A DNA stretch of 39,863 bases from Firmicutes bacterium UBA2058 (GTDB lineage Bacteria > Bacillota > Clostridia > Tissierellales > Sedimentibacteraceae): NCBI GenBank assembly GCA_002332905.1, contig DDAM01000068.1, positions 1 to 39,863 of the forward strand, in the 5' to 3' direction. A model generated the notes under the pieces. It saw only the letters and a list, made by a program, of their open reading frames with translations. It was not told where the DNA came from and did no database searches. The position numbers and the translations under genes were made by a program. This document shows, one piece after another, positions 1 through 9,034 of this stretch. How positions within the stretch are numbered: position 1 is the stretch's first letter; the number at the start of each line of letters is the position of its first letter.

Positions 1-24
1 AAATACATCATACAAGAAATTTTT

Positions 25-1869
25 ATGAAAAGGATTATTTGCTTACTATCAATTATAGTAATGATAATTAGTATTCTTACAGGTTGTGCTGGTGAAAGTA
101 AAGAAATTGTTTTTGCAGATGCTGGTTGGGATAGTGCAAAGCTTAATAATGCTATAGCAGGCTACATAGCCAAAGCTGCTTATGGATATGATAATTGGCG
201 TGAAGTATCTGGAAGTACTACAGTATTACATGAAGGGCTTATAAAAGGTGAAATAGATATACATATGGAAGTCTGGACTGATAATATTGTATCGTATAAA
301 AGTGATTTAGAGAATGGAAGGTTTAAGGAGCTAGGTATAAATTTTAATGATAACATTCAGGGACTATATGTGCCTAGATATGTTATTGAAGGTGATAAAG
401 AAAGAGGCATTAAAGCGTCTGCACCAGACTTAAAAACTGTTGAAGATTTAAAAAAGTATAAAGATGTATTCCAAGATGCTGAAAATAAAGACAAGGGTAG
501 AATATATGGAGCTATACCAGGCTGGGAAGTTGATAACATTATGTTTAATAAATATAACTACTATGGATTAAACAAAGACTTTATATATTTTAGACCCGGT
601 TCAGATGCGGCACTTTCAGCTGCTATAAGCGGAGCCTATGAAAAAGGAGAGCCTATTGTCGCTTATTATTGGGAACCTACTTGGCTTATGGGTAAATATG
701 ATTTTGTATTATTAGAGGATGCGCCATATGACCCTGTTGCATATAAGGAAGGAAAAACTGAGTGTCCATCAGTAGTAGTAACCATAGGCTCAAGTAATAA
801 ATTTTATGAAAATAATAAAGAATTTTGTGGATTTTTAGAAAATTATAAAACGGGCAGTAATTTAATTTCAGAAGCACTAGCTTATATGCAGGAAACAGGT
901 GCTAGTCATGAGGAAGCTGCCATATGGTTTTTAAAAGAAAATGATAACTTACTCGAAGGCTGGTTAGGTAAAGAAAAAGCTGATGAAATAAGAAAAGCAC
1001 TTAATAGTGATGTAACTACTACAGGATGGTCAATGCAAAATTACTTCAATATAGAAAGCATAGATTTGGCAGTAAGAAAATTTAGTATTAAATTTCAACC
1101 ATTTTTTAATGCTATAAAGAGTGGTCTTGATGCAATGATTCTGTTTTCATATACTATTCTTAATTTTATCCCTTGGTGGGTGATAGTAATTGGAGTATTT
1201 ATAAGTGGATGGAAATTAAAAAATAAATTAAGTCAAGGTATAATATATGCAATTATGATTAGTATTATAAAATTTTTGGGACTTTGGGGATTAATGAACG
1301 AAACATTATCAATAGTAATTACTTCAGTTATTGTATCTGTTATATTAGGATTTCCAATAGGATTACTTATTGCTAGCAATGAAGCTGCAAATAGAATTAC
1401 AAGACCAATTTTAGATACAATGCAGACTATGCCAGTATTTGTTTATTTAATTCCAGCAGTTTTATTTTTTGGATTAGGTAAAGCACCGGCTGTTATTGCC
1501 ACAACTATCTATGCTATTGTTCCAATAGTGAGACTTACAAGTCTTGGCATTAGGCAAGTAGATAAAGAGGTTGTTGAAGCAGCTAAATCCTTTGGAGCAA
1601 CAAAATTACAATGTCTGATTAAGGTGCAAATTCCCCAAGCAGTACCAACTATAATGACAGGCTTTAACCAAACGCTTATGATGGCGATGGCAATGGTTGT
1701 TACTTGTTCAATGATAGGAGCAAGTGGTTTAGGTATGGAGGTTCTTATTGGAGTTAATAGAATAGAAATAGGTAGAGGATTAGTTGCAGGTACAGCAGTT
1801 GTTATTGTGGCAGTATTACTTGATAGATTAACGCAAGGCTTGATAAGGGGTAATGGAGGTAAAAGATAA
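25..1869 (+). CDS. Glycine betaine-type ABC importer, substrate-binding protein fused to permease
   Basis: 614 residues. An N-terminal lipoprotein signal ends in a lipobox (LTGC, Cys21), so the binding domain is probably lipid-anchored outside the cell. Residues about 28-330 form an OpuAC/ProX-type binding domain, with GWDS, an HEGL..GEIDIHMEVW stretch and YYWEPTW supplying candidate aromatic cage residues for a quaternary ammonium ligand. Residues about 365-614 are a BPD_transp_1 permease with several membrane helices and an EAA loop beginning at E518 (EAAKSFGA). The role is import of glycine betaine, proline betaine, choline or carnitine with the ATPase encoded next; the exact ligand cannot be read. 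The order is binding domain then permease, the reverse of the permease-then-binding-domain order of lactococcal OpuA fusions. The first ATG gives the signal peptide, so the start is likely right although no strong ribosome binding site is visible. Stop overlaps the next ATG by one base. Confidence 0.9.
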   Translation: MKRIICLLSIIVMIISILTGCAGESKEIVFADAGWDSAKLNNAIAGYIAKAAYGYDNWREVSGSTTVLHEGLIKGEIDIHMEVWTDNIVSYKSDLENGRFKELGINFNDNIQGLYVPRYVIEGDKERGIKASAPDLKTVEDLKKYKDVFQDAENKDKGRIYGAIPGWEVDNIMFNKYNYYGLNKDFIYFRPGSDAALSAAISGAYEKGEPIVAYYWEPTWLMGKYDFVLLEDAPYDPVAYKEGKTECPSVVVTIGSSNKFYENNKEFCGFLENYKTGSNLISEALAYMQETGASHEEAAIWFLKENDNLLEGWLGKEKADEIRKALNSDVTTTGWSMQNYFNIESIDLAVRKFSIKFQPFFNAIKSGLDAMILFSYTILNFIPWWVIVIGVFISGWKLKNKLSQGIIYAIMISIIKFLGLWGLMNETLSIVITSVIVSVILGFPIGLLIASNEAANRITRPILDTMQTMPVFVYLIPAVLFFGLGKAPAVIATTIYAIVPIVRLTSLGIRQVDKEVVEAAKSFGATKLQCLIKVQIPQAVPTIMTGFNQTLMMAMAMVVTCSMIGASGLGMEVLIGVNRIEIGRGLVAGTAVVIVAVLLDRLTQGLIRGNGGKR

Positions 1870-3053
1870 TGAATGATAATGCAAATAATATAATTGAAGT
1901 AAAGAATCTTTCAAAGCTTTATGGTTTAAATAAGCAAGATGCTGTTAAGCTTATGAAGAGAGGTAGCAGTAAGGATGATGTCTACAAAAAAACAGGAGTG
2001 ACAGTTGCTCTATGGGATGTAAACTTTAAAGTTAAAAAGGGTGAAATATTTGTAATTATAGGATTGTCAGGCTCAGGAAAATCAACACTTGTTAGATGCC
2101 TAAATCTACTAAATAAGCCTACTGATGGTGAAATTCTATTTGAAGGTAAAGATATAAGGTTATTTAATAAAAAGGATTTGTTAAATTATAGAAGAAATAA
2201 AATATCTATGATTTTTCAAAACTTTGGATTAATGTCACATAAAGATATACTAAATAATGTGGCACTTGGATTAGAAATAAAAAAAATCCCGAAGCAAGAG
2301 CGAGAAGAAAAAGCGAATAAAGTAATTTCTATGGTAGGATTAGAAGGATTAGAGCATAAAAATATTCAAAGTTTATCAGGAGGTATGAAACAAAGAGTTG
2401 GTTTGGCTAGAGCTCTAGTAAATGATCCAGAAATATTGCTAATGGATGAGCCCTTTTCAGCATTAGATCCTTTAGTTAGACAAGATATGCAATTTGAATT
2501 GTTATCATTACAAAGTAAATTGGAAAAGACGATAATTTTTATAACGCATGATATAAATGAAGCGTTTAAACTAGGTAATACAGTAGCCATAATGAGAGAT
2601 GGAAAAATCATTCAAATTGGTACTCCTGAGGAAATGTCATCAAATCCAGCTGATGATTATGTAAGAGATTTTATAGATAGTGCTGATAAAACAAAAGTTC
2701 TCAGCGTTAAACATGTTATGCTAATACCTAGCTGTATAATTAAGATTAAGGATTCAATAAACAATGCAATAAGAGAAATGAAAGCAAATGATATATCAAG
2801 TTCATATGTAGTTAATGATAAAATGAGACTAGAAGGTATCATAACAATTAATGATGCTGTAAAAGCTAAAACAGATAAAAAAACTATAAGTGATATTCTA
2901 ATACAAGATATTATAACGACATCAAAAGAAACATTAATTTCAGATATTTTAGCAACTGCATCTGAAGCAAAATATCCCATTGCTGTTGTTGACAATGAGA
3001 GTAGACTTGAGGGTATAGTGACAAAAGCATCAGTTCTTGCTTCATTAGCATAA
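1869..3053 (+). CDS. Glycine betaine-type ABC importer ATPase with C-terminal CBS pair
   Basis: 394 residues of the ProV/OpuAA family, the cytoplasmic ATPase energising the fused permease encoded immediately upstream (TAATG overlap, so translationally coupled). Walker A GLSGSGKST is at 65-73, Q-loop near 117, ABC signature LSGGMKQ at 169-175, Walker B ILLMDE at 189-194 and the H-loop THD at 226-228. Residues about 285-392 make two CBS domains, which in OpuA sense ionic strength or a nucleotide second messenger and gate transport. All ATPase motifs are intact. The family and pairing are certain; the specific solute is inferred. No convincing terminator follows within the 212-base gap. Confidence 0.93.
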   Translation: MNDNANNIIEVKNLSKLYGLNKQDAVKLMKRGSSKDDVYKKTGVTVALWDVNFKVKKGEIFVIIGLSGSGKSTLVRCLNLLNKPTDGEILFEGKDIRLFNKKDLLNYRRNKISMIFQNFGLMSHKDILNNVALGLEIKKIPKQEREEKANKVISMVGLEGLEHKNIQSLSGGMKQRVGLARALVNDPEILLMDEPFSALDPLVRQDMQFELLSLQSKLEKTIIFITHDINEAFKLGNTVAIMRDGKIIQIGTPEEMSSNPADDYVRDFIDSADKTKVLSVKHVMLIPSCIIKIKDSINNAIREMKANDISSSYVVNDKMRLEGIITINDAVKAKTDKKTISDILIQDIITTSKETLISDILATASEAKYPIAVVDNESRLEGIVTKASVLASLA

Positions 3054-3152
3054 TATAAAATATTAATTATAGACGAGTATAACATGTTTAATAAAATTAA
3101 ACAAAAAATTAATTTTTACTAAATTTTATCTAAATATAAAAATTGAAAATAG

Positions 3153-3166
3153 TATGAAATTTCATA
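3153..3166. promoter_or_regulatory. 14-bp perfect palindrome upstream of the nhaC promoter
   Basis: TATGAAATTTCATA is a perfect palindrome 36 bases before the -35 box of the antiporter gene. It could be an operator, but short AT-rich palindromes arise easily in this composition. Confidence 0.3.
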
Positions 3167-3201
3167 TGTTATATTGAATATAATTTTTCAAAAAATAGTT
3201 C

Positions 3202-3229
3202 TTGATTTTTGTAAAAAATAGTCTATAAT
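3202..3229 (+). promoter_or_regulatory. Sigma-A-type promoter for the NhaC-type antiporter gene
   Basis: TTGATT (3202-3207), 16-base spacer, consensus TATAAT (3224-3229). It lies 36 bases before the ATG at 3266, which has a strong GAGGAGG site at 3252-3258. Confidence 0.7.
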
Positions 3230-3265
3230 AAACTATTGTGACATAAACATTGAGGAGGATGATAA

Positions 3266-4744
3266 ATGATAAAAAACGCTTATATTAAGAATGCGAGATT
3301 TGACGGAATAAAAACATTCATTCGAATTTGCGTTTTGTTAATGGTAATTTTTTTAATAATACCGCTAATACCTAACAATATAGAAAACTTTGGAGCACTG
3401 TCACTGGTCCCGGCACTTTTTCTCGTCGTCTATATTTTTAAAACTAAAAGAATCTTAGAAGCGCTGATACTATCCTCTTTAATGGGTTTTGTGTTAGTGT
3501 ATAAAGAAGACTTTTTTACACATTTTACAGATAGTATAACAAATGTACTTTTAAACGAAGATATCGCATGGCTAATAATTGTATGCGGTTTAATGGGAAG
3601 TATAATTTCCCTTATAGAGCGTGCTGGTGGTGCGCAAGCATTTGGAGCATGGGTTTCTAAACGAGCTAAGAGTAAAAAATCAGCTCTGATTTGGACTTGG
3701 ATTTTAGGAACAATTATTTTTGTAGATGATTATTTAAATTCACTAACTGTCGGCTCTTGTATGTCTCCTGTTACAGATAAGCACAAAGTCTCCAGAGAGT
3801 ATCTTTCATATATAGTAGATTCGACTGCTGCACCAATTTGTGTGTTAATTCCAGTTTCAACTTGGGCTATATTTTGTTCTAAGTTATTGGAAGTAAATGG
3901 ATGGGCGCCGGCAGGAGAAGGCGTTTTATATTTTATAAAAACAATACCGTTTAATTTTTATGGATGGTTTGGAGCAATAATAGTTCCACTTGTAATATTA
4001 GGCGTGATTCCAATTTTTGGTCCTATGAAAAAGGCAGAAGAACGCGCTCAGAAAACTGGGATTTTAGCACCTCCAGGTTCTGAAAAAATCGATATGAAAT
4101 CAGGAGAAAAGTTTAATATACCTGAAAATGCAAATGTTGCTAATTTCTTTTTGCCAATTATTGTACTAATAGTATCAACATTGTTTTTTAAAGTAGATAT
4201 GCTTAAAGGTGTTATATTTACTGTAGCTTTTATGTATTTTTATTTTGTAGGAAGAAAAGTAATGACTGCTGATGAATTTGCAGATATTTGTGTTCATGGT
4301 ATAAAAAATATGATTTTACCATTAGTTCTAATAGTATTAGCTTTCTTATTTGCACAAGCTAACGAACAAATAGGCTTCACAGAATATGTAATAGCATCTG
4401 CTAGTAAATACATGACTCCGAAACTAATGCCATTAATATTATTTTTAATTTTAGGGCTTACTGAATTTATAACAGGTACAAGCTGGGGAATGTTCGTAAT
4501 AGCTTTTCCTATAGTTATACCGCTATCAATGGCTATTGGTGCAAATACTGCACTTTGCGTATCAGCTATAATGTCAGCAGGAGTGTTTGGTGCACATATA
4601 TGTTTTTATTCTGATGCAACTATATTATCTTCATCTGCATCTGGATGCAACAATTTTGATCACGCCATGACACAGGCACCATTTGGATTTTTGGCAGCAG
4701 GATTATCAGCTATATGTTATTTAATTGCAGGATTTATATTTTAA
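3266..4744 (+). CDS. NhaC family Na+/H+ (or Na+-coupled organic acid) antiporter
   Basis: 492 residues, very hydrophobic, with about 11-12 membrane helices, matching the Na_H_antiporter (NhaC) fold. Family hallmarks are the charged intramembrane stretch FVDDYLNS (D154, D155) and DSTAAP followed by IPVSTWA. Residues about 265-285 form a hydrophilic loop. It sits in the cytoplasmic membrane and should exchange Na+ for H+, or act as a Na+-linked carboxylate exchanger; NhaC-like sequences do not reveal the substrate. It has its own promoter and a strong ribosome binding site, and ends in a clear terminator, so it is monocistronic. Its position after the betaine importer fits salt or osmotic adaptation, which is inference. 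Confidence 0.85.
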   Translation: MIKNAYIKNARFDGIKTFIRICVLLMVIFLIIPLIPNNIENFGALSLVPALFLVVYIFKTKRILEALILSSLMGFVLVYKEDFFTHFTDSITNVLLNEDIAWLIIVCGLMGSIISLIERAGGAQAFGAWVSKRAKSKKSALIWTWILGTIIFVDDYLNSLTVGSCMSPVTDKHKVSREYLSYIVDSTAAPICVLIPVSTWAIFCSKLLEVNGWAPAGEGVLYFIKTIPFNFYGWFGAIIVPLVILGVIPIFGPMKKAEERAQKTGILAPPGSEKIDMKSGEKFNIPENANVANFFLPIIVLIVSTLFFKVDMLKGVIFTVAFMYFYFVGRKVMTADEFADICVHGIKNMILPLVLIVLAFLFAQANEQIGFTEYVIASASKYMTPKLMPLILFLILGLTEFITGTSWGMFVIAFPIVIPLSMAIGANTALCVSAIMSAGVFGAHICFYSDATILSSSASGCNNFDHAMTQAPFGFLAAGLSAICYLIAGFIF

Positions 4745-4754
4745 TTAGTATTAA

Positions 4755-4803
4755 AAATCAATTTGTTAACAATATTTTTATATTAGTTCAAATTGATTTT
4801 TTT
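4755..4803 (+). terminator. Rho-independent terminator after the NhaC-type gene
   Basis: A 13-bp perfect stem (AAAAATCAATTTG at 4755-4767 with CAAATTGATTTTT at 4791-4803) ends in a T run. The 23-base loop is long and the stem AT-rich, but the position 10 bases after the stop codon is right. Confidence 0.65.
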
Positions 4804-4824
4804 ATTTGCTATATTATAGTAAAT

Positions 4825-4854
4825 TTGATAGAATTTATTTTAAGGTAATATAAG
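4825..4854 (+). promoter_or_regulatory. Candidate promoter for the glycerophosphodiesterase gene
   Basis: TTGATA (4825-4830), 18-base spacer, TATAAG (4849-4854). It precedes the chosen start at 4887 by 32 bases. Confidence 0.5.
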
Positions 4855-4886
4855 ATTTTCTTGACTTGTATAAATGGAGACATATC

Positions 4887-6698
4887 ATGATTAAACAAAT
4901 ATTAGGGCTAGAGCTATTAAAGTGTAATTTTAAATCAATTCTAATTTTTGAAATTTGTTATAAATTTATTGCAGCTTTGTTATTTGCACCTTTAGTATTA
5001 GTTATTGTCAATTTTTCATTAAAATTTGCGGGTATAAAATATCTTTCCAATGATAATCTTTCATATTTTTTCACTAATCCGTCTACTATTATGATAATAT
5101 GCCTATTTATTTTATGCTTTATTTTATATATCTTATTTGAAGTTATGGCACTTATAGGATGTTTTCAAGCTTCATATTATGATAAAAAAATTACTGCCTT
5201 AGATATTTTTAGACTTGGAGCTTTTTCAACAAAAAAACTATTTAAGGGAAAAAATTATTTGCTGATTGTTATTGCAATGCTGATATTTCCAATAATAAAT
5301 GTCATACAGCTCTATGGTTGTTTTTCAAATTTAAAGTTTCCAGGAATTATTACAAATTACATTAATAAAAATATTTCTGAGTTTTTAATATGCTTTATTA
5401 TAATAATGATTGCATCCTTTTTTGCAATGAAATTAATATACAGCTTATGTTATTTCTGTACTGAAAACTATAATCTTAAAGAATCTGTTAAAAAGGGATT
5501 GCGTTTAATTAAAGAAAATTTTATAAAAACAGTTTTTGGACTGCTGCTGTGGAATTTTGTTATAGCATTAGTAGCGGTAATTGTTTTAGTAATAGGTGTA
5601 TTTTCTGTATTTATTATATTAAAAATACTTAATATTAGTGAAACTGCTAATATTATTGCTTTACAATCGTATAGGTGGATATTTGTTTCTCTTATTGGAT
5701 TGTATATGCTTTTTTCTACACCAGTTTCATTTGCATACATAAGTTCATATTATTATAAAGAAAGAAGCAAAGATGGGGAAATAATGGATTTTTATAAAGA
5801 GCCGAAGGCTGCATTTAAAAATCCTAATATTATAAAAAATGTGCTTATAATTATGACTGTTGCTTTAATTATAAGTAATATATACATTTTTATATTTGAA
5901 CCAAATGTTTTCACACCTAATATACAGTTGTTTCAGCATACTAATGTAACAGCGCATAGAGGGGATTCAATTAATGCACCTGAAAATACTATTGCTGCTT
6001 TTGAAAGTGCCATAATTCACTTTGCAGATTGGATTGAGCTTGATTTAAAGCAAACAAAAGATGGTGTAATAGTTGTAATGCATGACAGTAATCTCAAAAG
6101 AACAACAGGAATAAATAAAAATATATGGGAAGTTACATATGATGAAATACAAAATCTTGATGTTGGTGCATGGTTTAGTGAGGAATTTATTGGTGAAAAA
6201 ATTCCTACATTAGATGAGGTTATAAAACATGTAAACGGCAGAACAAAGCTAAATATAGAATTAAAGCCTACAGGACATGAAAAAGATTTTGAAAAAGAGG
6301 TTATAAGGATTATTAAGGAAAATGGTATTGAAGACCAATGCGTTGTAACCTCAATAAAGTATAATACATTAAAGCGTGTTAAAGAAATTGCACCTGAAAT
6401 TAAAACTATTTTTGTCTCAAGTGTAGCCTATGGTAATCTTGCTGACTTAAAATATGCTGATGGATTTAGTATAGAACAAAATTTCATTACAAAAAAATTA
6501 GTAAATAGTATAAAAGATAAAGAAAAAGACTTATATGTATGGACAGTAAATAATATGAAAATCATAGAAAAAATGATTGAGCTTGGAGTAGATAATATTA
6601 TCACTGACAATCCTCTCAAAGTAAAAGAAACAATCTATAAAAAATATGCTCCTGATGTGTTTATTGAGCTATTTTCCCAAACAATAATTCAAAAATAG
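4887..6698 (+). CDS. Membrane-anchored glycerophosphodiester phosphodiesterase
   Basis: 603 residues from the ATG at 4887, which has GGAGA six bases upstream; an in-frame TTG at 4866 lacks such a site. Residues 1 to about 345 hold roughly eight hydrophobic helices, like the GPDPase membrane domain found in Firmicutes. Residues about 353-595 are a GDPD TIM barrel: H357-R358-G359, E384 and D386 in IELDLK, and H399 in MHD match the metal and catalytic residues of the family. It should hydrolyse glycerophosphodiesters to an alcohol and glycerol 3-phosphate at the membrane, in phospholipid turnover or lipoteichoic-acid-type polymer remodelling. All catalytic residues are intact. It is transcribed alone, between two terminators. 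Confidence 0.9.
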   Translation: MIKQILGLELLKCNFKSILIFEICYKFIAALLFAPLVLVIVNFSLKFAGIKYLSNDNLSYFFTNPSTIMIICLFILCFILYILFEVMALIGCFQASYYDKKITALDIFRLGAFSTKKLFKGKNYLLIVIAMLIFPIINVIQLYGCFSNLKFPGIITNYINKNISEFLICFIIIMIASFFAMKLIYSLCYFCTENYNLKESVKKGLRLIKENFIKTVFGLLLWNFVIALVAVIVLVIGVFSVFIILKILNISETANIIALQSYRWIFVSLIGLYMLFSTPVSFAYISSYYYKERSKDGEIMDFYKEPKAAFKNPNIIKNVLIIMTVALIISNIYIFIFEPNVFTPNIQLFQHTNVTAHRGDSINAPENTIAAFESAIIHFADWIELDLKQTKDGVIVVMHDSNLKRTTGINKNIWEVTYDEIQNLDVGAWFSEEFIGEKIPTLDEVIKHVNGRTKLNIELKPTGHEKDFEKEVIRIIKENGIEDQCVVTSIKYNTLKRVKEIAPEIKTIFVSSVAYGNLADLKYADGFSIEQNFITKKLVNSIKDKEKDLYVWTVNNMKIIEKMIELGVDNIITDNPLKVKETIYKKYAPDVFIELFSQTIIQK

Positions 6699-6703
6699 AC
6701 TAT

Positions 6704-6745
6704 AGGAAAGTTCTCTTTCCTAAAAGTGAACGTAGTTTACTTTTT
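6704..6745 (+). terminator. Double hairpin terminator after the GDPD gene
   Basis: Two adjacent hairpins lie just past the stop: AGGAAAG/CTTTCCT (6704-6710 and 6715-6721), then AAAAGTGAAC/GTTTACTTTT (6722-6731 and 6735-6744, one G-U pair) running into TTTTT. The second has the usual terminator form. Confidence 0.75.
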
Positions 6746-6869
6746 ATAGCAAAAAAACGTTTACATTATTTAACAAATATAGTAATATAATACTAATAAA
6801 AAGTACTAAACATATCTTACATAACTCAACTTAGTTTTTACGTATCTAAAAGTATTCCCAAAAATGAAT

Positions 6870-6909
6870 TTGACATAATCAGTTTTAAAAGTGAGTAAGT
6901 GTTCACTTA
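6870..6909 (+). promoter_or_regulatory. Operator and -35 box in front of the SCP2/transketolase operon
   Basis: A consensus TTGACA (6870-6875) is followed by overlapping inverted repeats: AAGTGA-N8-TCACTT (6889-6894 and 6903-6908) and TAAGTG-TT-CACTTA (6896-6909). These cover the place where a -10 box should be, and no good -10 hexamer is visible. The GTGAGT...TCAC form is typical of TetR-family operators, and the only TetR gene in the window is inside this operon at 11830. Repression by that protein is inferred. A second possible promoter, TTTACA-N17-TAATAT (6760-6788), lies further upstream. Confidence 0.65.
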
Positions 6910-6981
6910 TCAAACTGCGACTTTTAACTTTTTTAATTAAAAGTTAGTTTAAATAAATTTATATAAAGGGAGGAAATTTAT

Positions 6982-7734
6982 ATGGACCAGCTGACTAAGG
7001 CTAATATCAATCTTCATGCCATTCTCAGAAATCTAAAGGATTTATGTGAGATGGATAAAGAGTCATTTAGCTTAGTAAAGGACAAAATTCTTACTATTCA
7101 GTTTGTTGTAAAGGGCGGAGTAAATGGATCGTTAAGCTTTAATAATGGAAAGGTTTCTTATGAAAATGGAGTATATCCATGCAATATTAAACTATATTTT
7201 ACATCTGCTGAGCATCTCAATGCAATGTTTGACGGAACTAAAATGCCAATACCTTTAAAGGGATTTACAAAAATTAGTTTTCTACAAAACGAATTCAAAA
7301 AACTTACCGACAGATTAAGCTACTTCTTAAAACCTACAGATGAATTACTAAAAAATTCAGAATATTTTAAAATTAATACTTATTTAACAGCCTATACAGC
7401 ATTTTTTGCTTTAGCTGAAATTGCTAATCACGATAGCTTAGGTAAAATAAATGCTAAAAGAGTTCCAGATGGAGTTATTAATATACTTGCTAAGGACGGA
7501 CCCGGACTTCAACTGATAGTTAAAGATGGTCATATTATGGCAAAACAAGGTGTTTCAGATAGTCCACGGGCAGTGATGGAATTTAGTGATTTAAAAACTG
7601 TAAATGATGTTCTTAACGGAAAATCTGATATTTATACTGCTATTGGCGAAGACAAATTCGGATTGAAGGGTTTCATACCTATGCTTGATAATCTAAATAA
7701 ACTTTTAGATCAAGTTCCAGCATATGTACAATAA
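6982..7734 (+). CDS. Tandem SCP2-like (sterol carrier-type) domain protein A
   Basis: 250 residues, soluble, no signal peptide. Residues about 33-110 and about 165-245 each look like an SCP2 (sterol carrier protein 2) fold: a beta-rich stretch with GVNGSLSFNNGKV or GPGLQLIVKDGHI, followed by a helical section with LNAMFDGTKMPI or VNDVLNGKSDIY. A helical linker joins them. SCP2 domains bind acyl chains, sterols or acyl-CoA in a hydrophobic tunnel. It is the first gene of the operon, with GGGAGG eight bases before the ATG, and has a paralogue at 11020 with the same architecture. The domain call comes from pattern reading, not a profile search. Its likely role is to bind or present the hydrophobic substrate of the enzymes encoded next. 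Confidence 0.65.
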   Translation: MDQLTKANINLHAILRNLKDLCEMDKESFSLVKDKILTIQFVVKGGVNGSLSFNNGKVSYENGVYPCNIKLYFTSAEHLNAMFDGTKMPIPLKGFTKISFLQNEFKKLTDRLSYFLKPTDELLKNSEYFKINTYLTAYTAFFALAEIANHDSLGKINAKRVPDGVINILAKDGPGLQLIVKDGHIMAKQGVSDSPRAVMEFSDLKTVNDVLNGKSDIYTAIGEDKFGLKGFIPMLDNLNKLLDQVPAYVQ

Positions 7735-7753
7735 TTTTTGTGGAGGTAAGGCT

Positions 7754-9034
7754 ATGGATATAAATAATTATTCTAAAAATAGAGAGCTTTTTAAAAGAGC
7801 TTTAAAGAGTATTCCAACAGGTGTTTATGGTCATCTTGGACCATCAAATGGATGTGCGATACCTGTTAGTGCGTTTCCTATATTTTCGGAAAACGCAAAG
7901 GGAGCTTACTATTGGGACGTTGACGGAAACAGATTTATTGATTATATGTGTGCATATGGTCCAAATGTTTTAGGCTATTGCGATGAAGATGTTGATAATG
8001 CAGCTATAGAACAACTTAGAAAGGGTAACTGTGTTACAACTCCTTCAAGAATTATGATAGATTTCGCTGAATTAATGGTTGATACAATTGATATGGCTGA
8101 TTGGGTGTTTTTTGCTAAAAATGGAGGAGATGTTACTTCTCTAGCCATACTTGTAGCTCGTGCTGCTACTGGACGCAAAAAAATAATACAGGTTAAAGGT
8201 GGATATCATGGTGTAGCTCCTTGGGCACAGAAGCTTGGTTATCCGGGAATAATAGAGGAAGATGTATGCAGCAATCTTTATGTAAAATGGAATGATTTTG
8301 AATCAGTTGAGAAGCTTGTAAAAGAGAACAAGGGGCAGATTGCAGCGTTTATATCGACACCTTATTATCATCCTATATTTGATGATAATGAAATGCCAGC
8401 AGAAGGCTACTGGAAAAAGATAAGAAAGCTTTGCACTGACAATGGAATAGTATTAATAATAGATGATGTCAGATGTGGATTTAGATTAGATAATAAGGGT
8501 TCGGATTATTATTTTGGATTTAAAGCTGATCTAACTTGCTACTGTAAAGCGTTAGCAAATGGATACAATGTATCAGCTTTATGTGGCATAGATGCTCTTA
8601 GAGGTGCTGTATCTAACGTAACCTATACTGGAAGCTACTGGTTAAGTGCAGAACCATTTGCAGCAGGAATTGCTTGTATTAATAAGCTTAAAAAGATTAA
8701 TGGTGCTAATCTAATGATAGAAAAGGGAACTAAATTGACAAATGGGTTAATAGCCGCAGGAAAAGATTATGGATTTAATTTAAAAGTTACTGGAATTCCT
8801 TCTATGTGGTACATGAGAATTACTAACGATAATTCGTTGATGTTACATCAAGAATGGGTAGCAGAATGTGTTAAACGAGGAGTTTTCTTTACAAATCATC
8901 ATAATTTATTTATTAACTGTGCTTTATCTGATGAAGATATAGCTTATACGATAGATGTTTCTCATGAAGCGTTTAGAGTAGTAAAACAAAATCATCCAGA
9001 AATTGAAGGAGGTAAGGTTTATGCCATTAACTAA
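7754..9034 (+). CDS. Class III PLP-dependent aminotransferase, glutamate-1-semialdehyde aminomutase-like
   Basis: 426 residues from the ATG at 7754, which has TGGAGG seven bases upstream; an in-frame ATG at 7724 overlaps the previous gene and has no such site. The fold-type I class III pattern is clear: GGYHG (149-153) for cofactor stacking, IIDDVRCGFR (235-244) with the pyridine-binding Asp, and K265 in CYCKALANG as the Schiff-base lysine. Two familiar motifs are altered: the usual DEV reads DDV, and the phosphate loop near 122-126 reads KNGGD where GSAM has NSGTEA. It would transfer or shift an amino group on a carbonyl substrate. It lies 19 bases after protein A and overlaps the transketolase N gene by 14 bases, so it belongs to the same operon. 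A heme-pathway role is unlikely because no other heme genes are present. Confidence 0.82.
   Translation: MDINNYSKNRELFKRALKSIPTGVYGHLGPSNGCAIPVSAFPIFSENAKGAYYWDVDGNRFIDYMCAYGPNVLGYCDEDVDNAAIEQLRKGNCVTTPSRIMIDFAELMVDTIDMADWVFFAKNGGDVTSLAILVARAATGRKKIIQVKGGYHGVAPWAQKLGYPGIIEEDVCSNLYVKWNDFESVEKLVKENKGQIAAFISTPYYHPIFDDNEMPAEGYWKKIRKLCTDNGIVLIIDDVRCGFRLDNKGSDYYFGFKADLTCYCKALANGYNVSALCGIDALRGAVSNVTYTGSYWLSAEPFAAGIACINKLKKINGANLMIEKGTKLTNGLIAAGKDYGFNLKVTGIPSMWYMRITNDNSLMLHQEWVAECVKRGVFFTNHHNLFINCALSDEDIAYTIDVSHEAFRVVKQNHPEIEGGKVYAIN

Noticed and set aside
4866..4886. TTG start extending the glycerophosphodiesterase by seven residues
   Set aside because: GGAGA is placed for the ATG at 4887, and nothing precedes the TTG; the same reasoning rejects the TTG at 9003, the TTG at 27074 and the early ATGs at 7724, 9950, 32721 and 39568.
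7754..9034. hemL (heme pathway glutamate-1-semialdehyde aminomutase)
   Set aside because: Cofactor motifs deviate and no heme or tetrapyrrole genes are near; only the fold family is claimed.
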